This document shows positions 1-11,593 of a stretch of DNA of 64,000 nt, in pieces; position 1 is the stretch's first letter; every line of letters starts with the position of its first letter. This DNA is from Oasisia sp. SBJ-2009 (Eukaryota; Annelida; Polychaeta; Sabellida; Siboglinidae), in contig OZ024857.1 in NCBI GenBank assembly GCA_964017155.1, positions 15,107,896 through 15,171,895 on the forward strand. Direction: 5' to 3'. Below the pieces are notes generated by a model, which saw only the letters and a program-made list of their open reading frames with translations, did not search any database and was not told the origin of the DNA. A program made the position numbers and the translations under genes.

Positions 1-130
1 ATAAAATATCACAAGTATATTTTAATACATGGTGTATATTTGTATTACTAACAATGTTTCAACTAGATATAATTGGAAAATTAGTTACGTAAAATATATG
101 GCTGGTCTCCCATAAGCGGTCGTATATGCA

Positions 131-260
131 CTGGTCTCCCTATGCAGCATGTAGCCTTATATATATATATATATTATATATGTATATATATATACATAAT
201 ATATACATAATATATATTATGTATATATATTATGTATATATATTATATATATACATATAT

Positions 261-312
<52 letters not shown>

Positions 313-336
313 CTAAATGCTGCATAGGGAGACCAG
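131..336. repeat. 20-bp inverted repeat flanking a TA-rich loop
   Basis: Positions 131-150 and 317-336 are perfect reverse complements of each other. The roughly 165 bases between them are almost pure TA dinucleotide. This is a potential cruciform, or the remains of a small palindromic element with an expanded AT core. A related partial copy of the arm lies at about 103-112. The short frame through the loop is low-complexity Tyr/Ile and is not a gene. Confidence 0.75.
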
Positions 337-443
337 AATGATACGGAGATGGAGATTCAAGACCTCCTTGACTGCAAAAGAAATACCTTCTGTATTTGAC
401 AAAATAAAATAACCTCAGCAGAAGCAGAAAGAATACCAGCGCG

Positions 444-2080
444 TCAAAGCTGAGACTCGAAAAAGATCAGAGTTATTAAAAACGAATGGTGGGGGACAGA
501 AGGCCAACATGATCCAGGACTTTGCTGATCAACATGACATGAGCAACTTCTTCCAAAGCAACAAAGTCTATCTATGGGTCGTGCTAAAATAACTACACTC
601 CTCTCCATTCCCAGGATGAAACATTTCTGAAGGATAACACTGCCATTCAACAACGATGGAGGGAGCACTTCGGGCTACTCATGAACCGAGAAACTGTGGT
701 GACAGAAGACATCACTCTGTCCATTCCGCAGCATCTGGAGAGACCGTCACTAGATATCATGCCAACCCGGATGAGGTCCAACGTACTACAATGCAAACGA
801 AAGAAACATAAAGCTTGCGGCCCAGGCGGCATCCCTGCGGAAATCTTCACGTTTGGTGGCGAAAATCTAGCAATTATTAAGAAACCTATATGAACTCTTG
901 TGCAAGAACTGGCAACACCACCAAATCCCGTCAGATCTCAGAAATGCTAATATCATTACCATGCATCTACAAAAAGGAAACTAAATCAGTCTGTGGGAAC
1001 TACCGAGGCATAGCTGGGAACATACTCGATCGTGTTCTTCTTAACCGCTTGCTCCCGCTGTCAGAAGACATAATAGCTGAAATCCAGTGTGGCCTCAGAC
1101 ATCTCGAGGAATCATGGACATGATCTTCGTGGCCAGACAAATTCAAGAGAAATATCGGGAACAAAACAAAACATGGCTTTCGCTAACTTGACTAAAAGGC
1201 CTTCGACTCTAATCAATTGTGAAGCTCTCTGGAAAGTACTATCCAGATTTGGTTGCCTTTCCACGACAAGATGACACCGGTTCTCTTCACTATCTACCCA
1301 CGTACGAACGTGCCATACTCTTTCTTGTCCATGATCGCCTTCCGTGTGGAGTTGAAACTGACTATCGGCTCGATGGGAAACTCTTCAACCAGAGTCGTCT
1401 CAAGGCCAAAACAAAAGTGACAAAGACTGCTGTTATAGACCTTCAGTATGCTGATGACTGCCATTTTTGCCCACACAGCAGACGAGCTTCTGACATGCAT
1501 TGACCTCTTTACGGAAGCATAACAAAATTTAGGACTCTCCATCAACATAACAAAAACCAAGATCATACACGAACCCGCTCCAGGCAACATTGAAGGACCT
1601 CCTGATATTAAAATATCTGGAACACTCCTACAACTTGATTGAACATTTCTCGTCATTAGGGAGTCGATCATCTATCCCAGAAGGCCACCGTATAGGCTGT
1701 GCCAGCACACCCTTCAGGAAACTGCGCAATCGATTCCTCGATAACAACAACTTCAGGAAAGACACTAAAGTGATTGTCTACAAAGCCATTTGTATTACCA
1801 CGTACTCTACTCTGCGGGAGCGAGGCGTGGGCTACTTATCGATGTCATCTGAAGACCCTGAAAAAATTCCACCAACGCTGTCTCAGAAAGATACTTTGTA
1901 TCCGGTGGTATGCAGGTGTTGCAGTACCCCAGGTACTGCAACAACTCAGGGAGTTTGACGCCCCTGCCATGCAAAGTTGTAAACCACTGCCTTGTGGTAC
2001 AGGTTCTTGTCAGAACCGAAGGCTAAGGGAGCAAACCCTAAACAGAAAACCATGTCACTGTGGCAGCATCAAGGGCGGTT
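444..2080 (+). pseudogene. Decayed RTE-like LINE (reverse transcriptase pseudogene)
   Basis: Several short frames carry, in the correct order, broken pieces of the reverse transcriptase found intact just downstream. These are a GPGGIPAEIF-like block near 820-845, NYRGIAGNI near 1000-1020, QCG near 1085, a catalytic-site relic YADD near 1447-1458, and an EAW...RCLRKIL thumb-region relic near 1836-1900. Frameshifts and stops separate them, so no product is expected. Same strand as the intact copy at 2255-5386. The endonuclease half is not recognisable, so this is probably a 5'-truncated insertion. Confidence 0.75.
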
Positions 2081-2254
2081 GATGTATGGAACTCCCAACA
2101 TCTCTCGACCAGCCACTGCAGGGACAAATAGTTTGCGCCTGTCTTGACATGTTCTTGCCGGTGTGAGACCTCTATTTGTTCCCCGAGAGAGTGTCGCTAG
2201 TAACTTGCAAAAGCAAGCGGCACTTCAACACTTTTTGCAAGCAGCTTCCATGAA

Positions 2255-5200
2255 ATGTACAACTGTATGAAACTCCATACCGGATCGGCCGTCGCCCGGG
2301 TTACCAAGGACCGCGCTGCTCGACCTCATCTTCCGTCGACAGTGGAAAATCAGCTAGGAAGAAGAAGACAAAGAAGACAACTACTGACAATTGGACAATG
2401 GAACGTCAGGACTCTCCTCGACCGAGATGGAGCTAACCGACCAGAAAGACGTACGGCACTAGTCGCAATGGAACTTGCCAAATACAACATCGACATCGCC
2501 GCCCTATGTGAAACAAGGTTCTCAGAGTCTGGTAGTCTCGACGACTTGGAATACTCTTTCTTCTGGAGTGGCAAACCGGAAGGAGAAAGAAGGGAGGCAG
2601 GAGTGGGCTTTGCTATCAAGAAGGATATCGTCACAAAGCTGACAGAAATGCCACGGCCAGTAAGTGACAGAATCATGACGATGAGACTACCTCTGAGCAA
2701 GGACAACTTTGCTACAATTATCAGCGTGTACGCTCCAACAATGACAAACCCAGATGAAAACAAGGAGGCCTTCTACAACCAGCTGGCAAGTGTGCTCAGT
2801 GGCATCCCTCGTACAGATAAGCTACTGCTGATAGGAGACTTCAATGCGAGGATAGGAAGAGAAAATGACAAGTGGCCCTTGGTCATGGGCAAACATGGGA
2901 TTGGGAAATGCAACTCCAATGGCGAGCTTCTACTGGCTCTGTGCTCTGAGTTCGAACTGATAGTGACGAACACCATGTTCAAGCAGAAGGATGAACGCAA
3001 GACCACCTGGATGCATCCTCGTTCGAAACATTGGCATATGATCGACTTCATCATCACGAGGTGTCGGGATAAGATGGACATCCACAGTACCCGAGTCATG
3101 CGTGGAGCAAACTGCTGGACTGATCACCAGATGCTGAGGTCAAAAGTGGCTTTCAGAATACGACAAAAGCACAACAGGCAAGGGACAAGTAAGCCGACCA
3201 AGCTGAACATTGCAAAACTAAGTACCACCAGCCATAGGGAGAGTTTTGAGCAGGAGATAGACAGTGCTCTCGCCCAATGGGAGGAGAAGGAAAACTCAAC
3301 ACCAGATGAGGAATGGGCTGCTCTGCAGCAGGTCGTGTACAACACAGCCAAGACATATCTTGGCAAGCCAGACAGAAAAGACCAGGACTGGTTCGACCCC
3401 AACGACCAGGAGCTACAGACTCTTATGAACAGAAGAGACCAAGCCCACCAGAGAGTGTTGCAAACCAGGAGCACCAGGTCCACCACTGCAGCATACAAAG
3501 ATGCCTGCAGATTGCTACAAAAACACACGCGTGCACTGAAGTCAGACTGGTGGGAAAGGAAGGCAGTGGAGCTGCAGAGAGCTGCTGACAGTAACAACAT
3601 GAAGGGCTTCTACAATGGGCTGAAGGAAGTGTGGGGTCCCAAAAAGAAGGGATCTGTTCAACTGAAATCATCAGATGGAATGGAGACCTTCTCTGACAGC
3701 AAGAGAGTTGTGGCAAGATGGAGTGAACACTTCCAGAAGCTACTCAACGTCTCTGGCGACATAGATCACGAAGCTCTGGACAACATCCCGCAGCGCATTA
3801 TCAAGACAAGCCTCGATGAGATTCCAACTATGGATGAGATGGCTAGAGCAATCGCCGGCCTGAAAGATGGCAAAGCACCTGGAGGAGATGGAATTCCTGC
3901 AGAAGTATGGAAGCACGGAGGAGAAAATCTGTTCAGCAGACTGCACCAACTAATCACCAATGCCTGGGAGGTGGGTTCTGTACCACAAGCATGGAAGGAT
4001 GCAAGCATTGTAACCATCTACAAGAAAGGTGATCGAACAGACTGTGGGAACTATAGAGGAATCTCTCTTCTTTCCATAGCAGGCAAGATCTTCGCGAGGA
4101 TCCTCCTCAACAGACTATCTACTCACATAACACCAGAGGTAGTTCCGGAGACACAATGTGGCTTCAGAGGTAACCGGAGCACCGTGGATATGATATTTTG
4201 TCTCCGACAACTACAAGAAAAGTGCATTGAGCAGGACCGACCACTGTACATGGTATTTGTCGACTTCAGCAAGGCGTTTGATACAGTTGGGAGGACCGGG
4301 CTATGGCAGCTACTGAGAAAGTATGGCTGCCCAGAGAAGTTCACAACAATGATCGAGGCACTACATACTGGAATGATGGCAAAAGTTAGTGTTGAAGGAG
4401 AAGTCTCGGAATCGTTCAGTGTCACAAATGGGGTCAAGCAAGGTTGTGTACTGGCCCCCACGCTCTTCTCCATCTTCCTATCAGCAATGCTCGACGAGGC
4501 TTTCCGAGACATGGGGGATGGCATCTACATACAGTCCAGACAGAACGCTGACCTATTCAACGTCGCACACTTCAGAGCAAAGACCAAGACTACTCGGATA
4601 CTGATGAGAGAGCTGCTATTCGCAGATGACAGTGCACTGGTTGCACACTCTGCTGAAGAGATGCAGAAAATAGTGGATGCTTTCTCCGATGCGTCAAAGA
4701 AGTTCGGCCTGAAGATTAACATCAAGAAGACCGAGGTGCTGTACCAATCCAACTCTACAAGAACCCGAGAGGAGGATATCATGGTTGATGGAAACAAGCT
4801 GAACTCTGTTCTAGAATTCACCTACCTCGGAAGCACTATATCAAGTGACGGATGCATTGACGACGAAATACAGAGGAGGATGGCCAAGGCTAGTGCATCT
4901 TTCGGCCGACTACACCAGAGACTCTGGAACAACCACCATGTGTCCATGCGGGTTAAAGGCAAGATATACCGTGCAATTGTGCTGTCCACCCTCCTATACG
5001 GAGCTGAGGCCTGGACAGTGTACAGAGGACAGGTTAAAAAGCTACATGCCTTCATGATGCGACATCTGCGTTCGATCATGAGGATAACCTGGATGGACAA
5101 AGTGACAAACAAGGAAATACTAGAACGAACAGGGCTGCCATCTATGGAAGATCTTCTGATCAGAAAGAATCTCCGGTGGACTGGACACCTCATGAGGATG

Positions 5201-5386
5201 TCACCAGACAGGCTACCGAAGCAGGTTCTCTACTCTCAACTGTCTTCTGGTCAGAGAAAGAGAGGGCGCCCTCGTCTCCGGTTCAAAGATACCATCAAGA
5301 GAAACCTAAAGATGAGAGACATAAAGATCGACTCATGGACATCACTCTCACAGCAGAGAGACAAATGGAGAGCAAGAGTCAAGTGA
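2255..5386 (+). mobile_element. Intact ORF of an RTE-like non-LTR retrotransposon (endonuclease + reverse transcriptase, 1043 aa)
   Basis: One uninterrupted 1043-residue frame. It has an N-terminal apurinic-type endonuclease (LTIGQWNVRTLL near residue 44, CETRFSESGS, SVYAPT, the metal/catalytic block IGDFNARIG near 192, WTDHQ near 287). A reverse transcriptase follows: GDGIPAEVWKHGG, GNYRGISLLS, QCGFRGNRST, VFVDFSKAFDT near 668, GVKQGCVLAPTLFS, the catalytic FADD at about 789-792, then YLGSTISSDG and a thumb domain. It nicks target DNA and copies its own RNA into the nick. Single-ORF architecture and endonuclease style resemble the RTE clade (BovB-like); the clade assignment is inference. The protein stops at IDSWTSLSQQRDKWRARVK without the CxxC-x12-HxxxH tail seen in fragments at 6.1 kb and 12.9 kb, so the copy may lack its last domain or belong to a sister family. 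The open frame suggests recent insertion. Confidence 0.9.
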
Positions 5387-5582
5387 TGGAAGCAGTCTTT
5401 GTCGCTTCGCGACCGACAGCACGATGACGATGATCCGGTGGGAAGATCGCCGCACTAATGCCTGTATCCTCCTCACCCAACACAACTAGTATTGAGGCAA
5501 TGGTAATGCTGAACCAAACTCCACTGTATCAGAATGTCGGACAACCATCTCCCCCGACAAGTACTTTTTGCACAACTAACAC

Positions 5583-6170
5583 ATGGTACGAGAATACGTG
5601 GCGGCGGCCAGAGAAAACGTGAAATCAATGTCTGGGATGGCTGCGGACTGTCAACTTTGGCGCCGTAGCATACACCAGGCAACGGCCAAATTTAAGACAA
5701 ACCGTCTACTTCATGAGGCGGAGAAACGGCAGAGGGAGATGTCCCAACATGAGAGCGCGGGTGGTGTAGTGGTTACCACATCCGTTTGCCACGCCGGCGG
5801 CACGGGTTCGATCCCCGGTACCGGCAGTTGTGATATAAAAATCTGGCTCTCAACATTGGGGACTGTGTATCCCTCGTGAATCGGAGAATCACGTTAATGT
5901 CTGTCCCGTCTCAATTTGGGACGTAAAAGAACCACTGAGGACGACAAGCACCCTGGCAGTGACCATCCTCAGTGACTCCTGCGTTAGCCCAACATTGGAC
6001 TGTTTGGAGTAAATAACCTGAGACCTGAGAACATGTTCACGTCTCCGTTCCATATGGCACCTCCTGCCCACACTGCAACAAGATCTGCAGATTAACAATC
6101 GAGCTCTTAAGTCACCTCAGGACACATGACCGACCTTTCGAAGATGTTATCCTCGTTTCGAATAACCGAT
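5583..6170 (+). mobile_element. LINE 3'-end fragment interrupted by a SINE
   Basis: The frame from 5583 (MAADCQLWRRSIHQ, then a basic KRQREMSQH stretch) is a typical RTE-family C-terminus. It is cut at 5751 by a tRNA-derived SINE and resumes in the same frame at 6036. There it encodes a CPHC...HLRTH zinc-finger-like end (Cys pair near 6064-6075, His pair near 6114-6128). Both halves fit one domain, which dates the SINE insertion after the LINE copy. It is a fragment, not an active element. Confidence 0.7.
5752..6029 (+). mobile_element. tRNA-derived SINE, family A
   Basis: The 5' part contains an exact polymerase III box A (TGGTGTAGTGG) and, about 35 bases on, an exact box B (GGTTCGATCCC). 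A roughly 200-base unrelated body follows. The element is bracketed by AACATG at 5746-5751 and 6030-6035, a short target-site duplication. The tail from about 5979 to 6028 is shared with the SINE at 6708. Transcription by Pol III and mobilisation by a partner LINE are inferred from the class. It is not a functional tRNA gene because no acceptor stem closes it. Confidence 0.85.
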
Positions 6171-6179
6171 GACATTTGA

Positions 6180-6700
6180 GAGGCATCCATTATAACGTTT
6201 CCTTCGTTGCCTGCCAGGTTTTATCTATCAGGGCAGCTATCAGGGCAGTGACATTTTTGCATACCAGAAGATGTTCTGTTGCAGGGGTGTGTGAGAAATG
6301 TAGTTTTGTCCACAATGGTCAATGTTAGCTGTGGAAAAGGTGTAGAAAGGGTGCGCAACTTAAATATATGGTGTGATTAATTGTATACTTGCACACAGGG
6401 GACATAAAGTTATGACGACACATCGCATCATGCAGCTGTTTGATCGAAAGCAGAATCGTTGATGCTGACTCTAGTCTAGTTTAGTCTAGAAAAAAGAATT
6501 CATGCAAGCCACCTGTGTGTGAGAGAAATTACATTTAATGAATGGATGAGGGTGTAGTTCTATTTGTTTATATTTATACTTTTGTGTGACTTTAATGTTT
6601 CAAATGGGAACTTTCAATGTTTATATCTGTATTTTAGTGAGATATTATTTCGTTTTATTTTTCGTGTGGTATATTACCTTTGAATGTTTATACAAGCACA
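6180..6700. other. No gene seen
   Basis: AT-rich sequence between two retroelements. No conserved frame, splice pattern or repeat was recognised, apart from a short TCTAGTCTAG-type direct repeat near 6471-6489. Confidence 0.5.
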
Positions 6701-6707
6701 CAAGTGT

Positions 6708-6990
6708 GGGGAGTGGTGGTCACGTGGTAGACCGCCGGACTGGCAGTCGAGGGGACAGTGGTTCAATCCCACCTATCGCTGTTTCTTTCACCCCACATTT
6801 GCCTGTGTCTTTCAGAAGAGACACTAAAAGCCGGTGGTCCCTTCTATCTGGTGTCTATGCCAGGGGAAGTGAAAGATCCAACTCAGGGGGTAAATGTGTA
6901 ACCTGTAGTGGACTCATTAATTCTAGAGAAGAACAACTCTTGCGTTAGCCCAAGTTTGGGCTGTTTGGAGGTAATCACCCGAGACCTGAG
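6708..6990 (+). mobile_element. tRNA-derived SINE, family C (copy 1)
   Basis: The head resembles a tRNA (GTGGTAGACCGCCGGACTGG), with box B GGTTCAATCCC at 6760-6770 and a degenerate box A near 6716-6726. The body (TTTGCCTGTGTCTTTC, then AGAGACACTAAAAGCCGG) matches, in reverse, the copy at 47305-47600. The tail after about 6941 matches that of SINE A. It is a non-coding retroposon. Confidence 0.8.
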
Positions 6991-6999
6991 CATACCTAA

Positions 7000-7806
7000 A
7001 TTAAATGTACTTTCCCTACTGGGATTAATAAAGTATTCTTATAAGGATTTCTGTAGTGTGCATGTTCGTGTACAAAAATGCCAAGTTGACATGTCTTCTA
7101 AAAACTGTTCCACTAGCTTCTTGAACAATCAAACAGAACTCTGTAGAGTTGTATAAAATGGGGCATATGGGATTTCAATAAATAATCGTGTAACGTGTAG
7201 GGCCTGTAAGCACCTGACAGACAGAGAACGGACAGATTTACAAGATAGTGCTACGTACCAAGTATGTATAAAAACATGATTCAATATAATATTTTTGGAC
7301 ACTAGACTGGTATTCATGCATTTAGAGTGCCAACACCCTGTGTGTACACAAAAACTTGAATGGAAACAACCTTTTGATTACACACACCATTTTTTTATTA
7401 TTAATATTTTGTTGACAAAACAGGTAAAATACCACATTTGTTTTAACAGTATTATAAATGACAGCATATGACAAATATTACCAAACATTCAAAGTTTATT
7501 ATCCTTGATCAACTGAGCTGCTATGACACAGTAGTGTTTTTGGCAACTTTCAAGGCGCGATTAAACTTTTTAAACAAGTCCATGTATTTTTTATTAAAAA
7601 ATTGTCAGCTAAAAGAAGACTTATAACATTTCCCTCTAAGGTATACTGTGTGTCGTATGTTAACATATTCCACAGATTATGTTAACATACGATTACATAT
7701 CAGTCATGGTTGACCGAACAAATGTATAAATAGTGCATAGACCAATGTATTACAAGACAAACTCCCTAAGTGTAATGTCTTATGCACATTAGGATTCTTA
7801 CAAGAA
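7000..7806. other. No gene seen; distal NUP62 3' region
   Basis: AT-rich. NUP62 transcription on the minus strand would run into this stretch. Reverse-complement AATAAA hexamers occur near 7394, 7495 and 7588, and any of them could be the NUP62 polyadenylation signal. No coding potential was seen. Confidence 0.35.
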
Positions 7807-8017
7807 CAGGGGACTGTTTCACTTAGATAAAGAGCTCTTAAGGAAAATTTACCTTTAAACAAAATCCAGGTTAACTTAAATGAGGTTTTTTAAACACAAA
7901 TGTTCACCGCCGTATTCTGTGAACACTATTTCCATAACACACAAGTGACAATGTCCCACTGTATTTAAGATCACTGTTAAGAATAAAACTGTATTATTGT
8001 ATTGAAATGGTCCCCTG
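7807..8017. mobile_element. Small TIR element (MITE), copy 1 of family F
   Basis: It starts with CAGGGGACTGTTTCAC and ends with the approximate inverse (GAAATGGTCCCCTG). The internal motif TAGATAAAGAGCTCTTAAGG aligns with AAGATAAAGAGTTCTTTACG of the copy at 9419. CAGGGG termini are typical of hAT-type non-autonomous elements; that assignment is inference. No clean target-site duplication was found. It lies just 3' of the NUP62 stop codon, probably in the 3' UTR. Confidence 0.55.
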
Positions 8018-8168
8018 AACACAAGAATTGAAAAAAGCATCAACTCCTATGAAACTCTTAGGTCTCTGCACCCAGAAAATAACATGTCCTTCCACCAAAT
8101 CAGGTCACACATGTGCACCTAGCAGTTCTGTCACCACAAGTTGAATGTCAGAATTCGGCCTAGTTCAG

Positions 8169-9079
8169 TCAGTCGTAGGCAAGACGGAAGTTCCGTTCTT
8201 GCTGTTTACGCTGCAGATCAGCAAGTTTGGCGACTTCGTCCAGTCTTCGTTGGAGCAACGCTGAAACACGTAGAACAGCGCTAAAAATGACAGGCCCAAT
8301 TTGTTCAGATTTCCTTATGGCCAGACACTGAAGTGAAGCAAACATTATTTATACAGTTTATAACAGCTTTGTATGACTATAAATAATGTTCAATTCTATC
8401 ACATCCATTATGCAATCTTTGATGGCCATTTTCTCCACTGAGTCAAGCACTTGGAAAACTCTAGGAATAACTATCCTATCAAAAAATAAATAAAAAATCA
8501 ACCAGTATTGACATCACATTTTTTCTTTAGCAGGAAATTAGTTAAAACATTAAAACTTGCCATATCCAGCACAGATGGAATTTGCATATACAGTTCTCTG
8601 TTCAGTTGTGAGGCAAACCCACAGAAAAGGTTTATTAAAATGTCCAAAGCTGATATTTATAGGCGATATGAAGGTGATAATCTGCTTAAAGTGAGTGCAT
8701 TTGCCCATATAATGATTTCAACATAAAAACAGTTTTATTGGGTTCAGAAATCACCCGACAGAGAATTGGCTCACATGAGGGATGAACAATATAAACATGA
8801 TAACTGGTAGTCCATTAGAGACAGACAGCCAGGGACCTGGCCTGACTATTTGGTAGAACATATCAACATGGTGACATCCAATTGCAGCCTTGTAGTCGAG
8901 ATGGGTGACCTGTCGAGGGAGAAGATGGCCCTACCTGCATTCTGATCTATCCACTGCAGGGAATCCATGTGTGCATTGAGGATCTTTGATATCTGATATA
9001 CCTGGAAATCAAAAATATTTTGTGATTACTGCATTCCAATTCAAAACTGCTTTTCTGAAAACTACACAAAGCAAGGCAC

Positions 9080-9126
<47 letters not shown>

Positions 9127-11593
9127 TCTACATATATATTATATACATATATATATATATTGCACACACACGAATGCATGAATGCACGAATACACACAAA
9201 GTTGACGTACTCCCAAACTCCTAAAAGCACTAATAAATAGTGACATTTTAATGCATGAGTACTTTCATGAAAAATCTGTACTAGAGTGAGTACTTTGGCC
9301 CCAACCTTGCCATATAGCCGTTTCTTCTGGAGCAGAAATTACAAATCAGGGGATGACAAGGTGAAACAAACATTGCTGATTACGAACACAGCTAGTAACA
9401 TGACACTGAGTAACAACATCTGGGGGCTGGTTCACGAAGATAAAGAGTTCTTTACGAAAATTCAACCTTAAATAAAACCCGTTGTTAAATGATTTTTTTC
9501 TCTCAAAATGCAATTATCCATTGGCATATAACTATGTACACTATTTCATGACACACCAATGACACTGTCCCGTGGGTGAGTCATGGTGTTGAAAGTTTTT
9601 AGATATTCAACATCACTGCTAAGGCTCAAAATATATTTTAAGGCATAAAATTGGGTTTCAGTGTTCTTATCAACATTAGTGAAATGGCCCCTGACTCAGC
9701 GAAGTTGTTCGTCTATTCTCTTGGACGTGAACTTACAGGGTCGTTGGTGTCCTGACACCCTGAATGTGTGTTCAAATGGTCTATGATGTCCCTCAAGTCT
9801 TCTACCATTCTCTTCAGCTGTCCATCGATACTACACGACAACTTGTACCTACGGCAGCAAAAGTAAAACAAATCACCACCAACTACACGGTACTAGGTTT
9901 GTTCAGTTGCAAAAATGATGGTATGGTCATCATGCACAGCTAATTAGCAGACTATCATTTATACAAGAAGCAACACAGAGACCAGTATAGATATGTAGAG
10001 GCCAAAAGTATGACACTTATTAGTGTCCAGTGAGTAAGCCTTTTTTGGGACACTGTGACAAATTAAGAGAAAGAAACGTGACTCAACAACCCAATGTCAG
10101 GCCTGTGACTAAACCCAACAAGTCTACTGAACATCAGGCTGTGAGTGAATCCACATTTCCACATATAATGCAACTGCAGCAGTGGTACTGCTAGAACGAA
10201 TGGGAAAACATGTATAACTGATTGGATAAGAAGTGCCTTTGCAACTTGCCACACTAATTATCAGAGTACCTGTTGCTGAATACTTAACGGTAGAATTGAA
10301 CTACACCCTCAAAAGTGGGTGCAATACACCAATATGTAACCTCAAGGTTACCGTACAGGTGTAATGAACGTCTGTACAGTGAATGTACAACTAAATTCTA
10401 ATAACACTAAAGGTGTAGGATGCATTGCCTTGCATCCGGACTAAAGGGGCAACTCGAGCGTATCCTAATTCGAAAATGGAAAGAAGCATACAGTCACTTG
10501 CATTAAAACCCTGTGAACACCTCACCTCCGCTGCAAACACAATCAAATTCCAGCTAAGTCACCAGACTGTTTTCTCGGTGAAGTTACACAGCCGAGTGAG
10601 AGTTGGTTAAGCAAGAGACAACACGGAATCTTGACCGAGAGTCTGTCGCTCTGACCACTACACTGACGAAAATATGTGAAATCCATATTCATCAAAAACT
10701 TGTGACAACCCACGTGTGTTCGCGCTCAAGGTCCGCGTGCTGCTGGTAGCTGATCGGGGGCAGCTGCTCCATGGTCTGTTCGAGGGGGACCAGGAGGTCC
10801 TCCAATTCCTTCTGCTGTGACAGGATGAAGTCGAGCTCCTGGTCCAGTCGCTGCTGGTCCACCTTCACTCGCTCCACGTCTGTGTTCAACTGTGTGATCT
10901 ATATATTAGATCAGACACGATAGGGTCACATATCAAGTACACATGTTGACTTGTCATGTTGTAAGTTTCACATATTGAATAAACTGGTATATTTCTGATT
11001 TAAACAGTATTCCATCGATAACCTATAATATTGTACTTTTTTTACTTTTACTGATATACATATTTATAGAAAATGTTTATTATACAGCATAACACGACAG
11101 GGCATCTTAACCAAAACAAATTTGGGCATACACTTTTTGATTTTGCAATGATGGCTGTTGAACAATAAAAGTCTACATTTCTGCATAATACACTTACCAT
11201 GCAGTAATAAATAAATTTGAACATTAAGTGTACTATTAAAATAAATAATTTTACATTAATCAATTTATAACACTTATTACGATATTATATGTACTTTCCA
11301 CACAAACTAAATCGTGAATGTTGCTAATCAGGGAAATTTCTATTATAAGATGTTGCAAATGAATTTCAAATTAGAATATCCTGACGACTAAGCTTATACA
11401 CTCAGTACTCAAAACGTGTGTCACTGTGTGCACCTTTTCGCCGTTGTCCACCAGCAGTCTGTCCCAGGCGTTCACTTGCGTTGCTTGCTGCAGAAAGATC
11501 TTCTCCTGTTCCTCCAGTTCCAACGTCCACTTATTGATCGCTTCCTCCAACTGACGGTAGTTCATAGAGGGCGCTGCTGTGGGCGCAGTTGAA
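8169..11593 (-). CDS. NUP62: NUP62 C-terminal coiled-coil exons (Nsp1_C domain)
   Basis: Five exons (11434-11593, 10714-10898, 9737-9848, 8935-9001, 8169-8260) encode residues 390-594. The most diagnostic strings are NYRQLEEAINKWTLELEEQE, DFILSQQKELEDLLVPLE, RMVEDLRDIIDHLN, ILNAHMDSLQWIDQN and the terminal QERNFRLAYD before TGA (8169-8171). The heptad character is strong, with no membrane segment. This part builds the Nup62-Nup58-Nup54 triple coil in other animals. The first of these exons has a tandemly repeated acceptor, described separately. Confidence 0.95.

Noticed and set aside
5757..5830. tRNA gene
   Set aside because: Boxes A and B are present, but the acceptor stem does not pair, a long unrelated body follows and target duplications flank it: a SINE.
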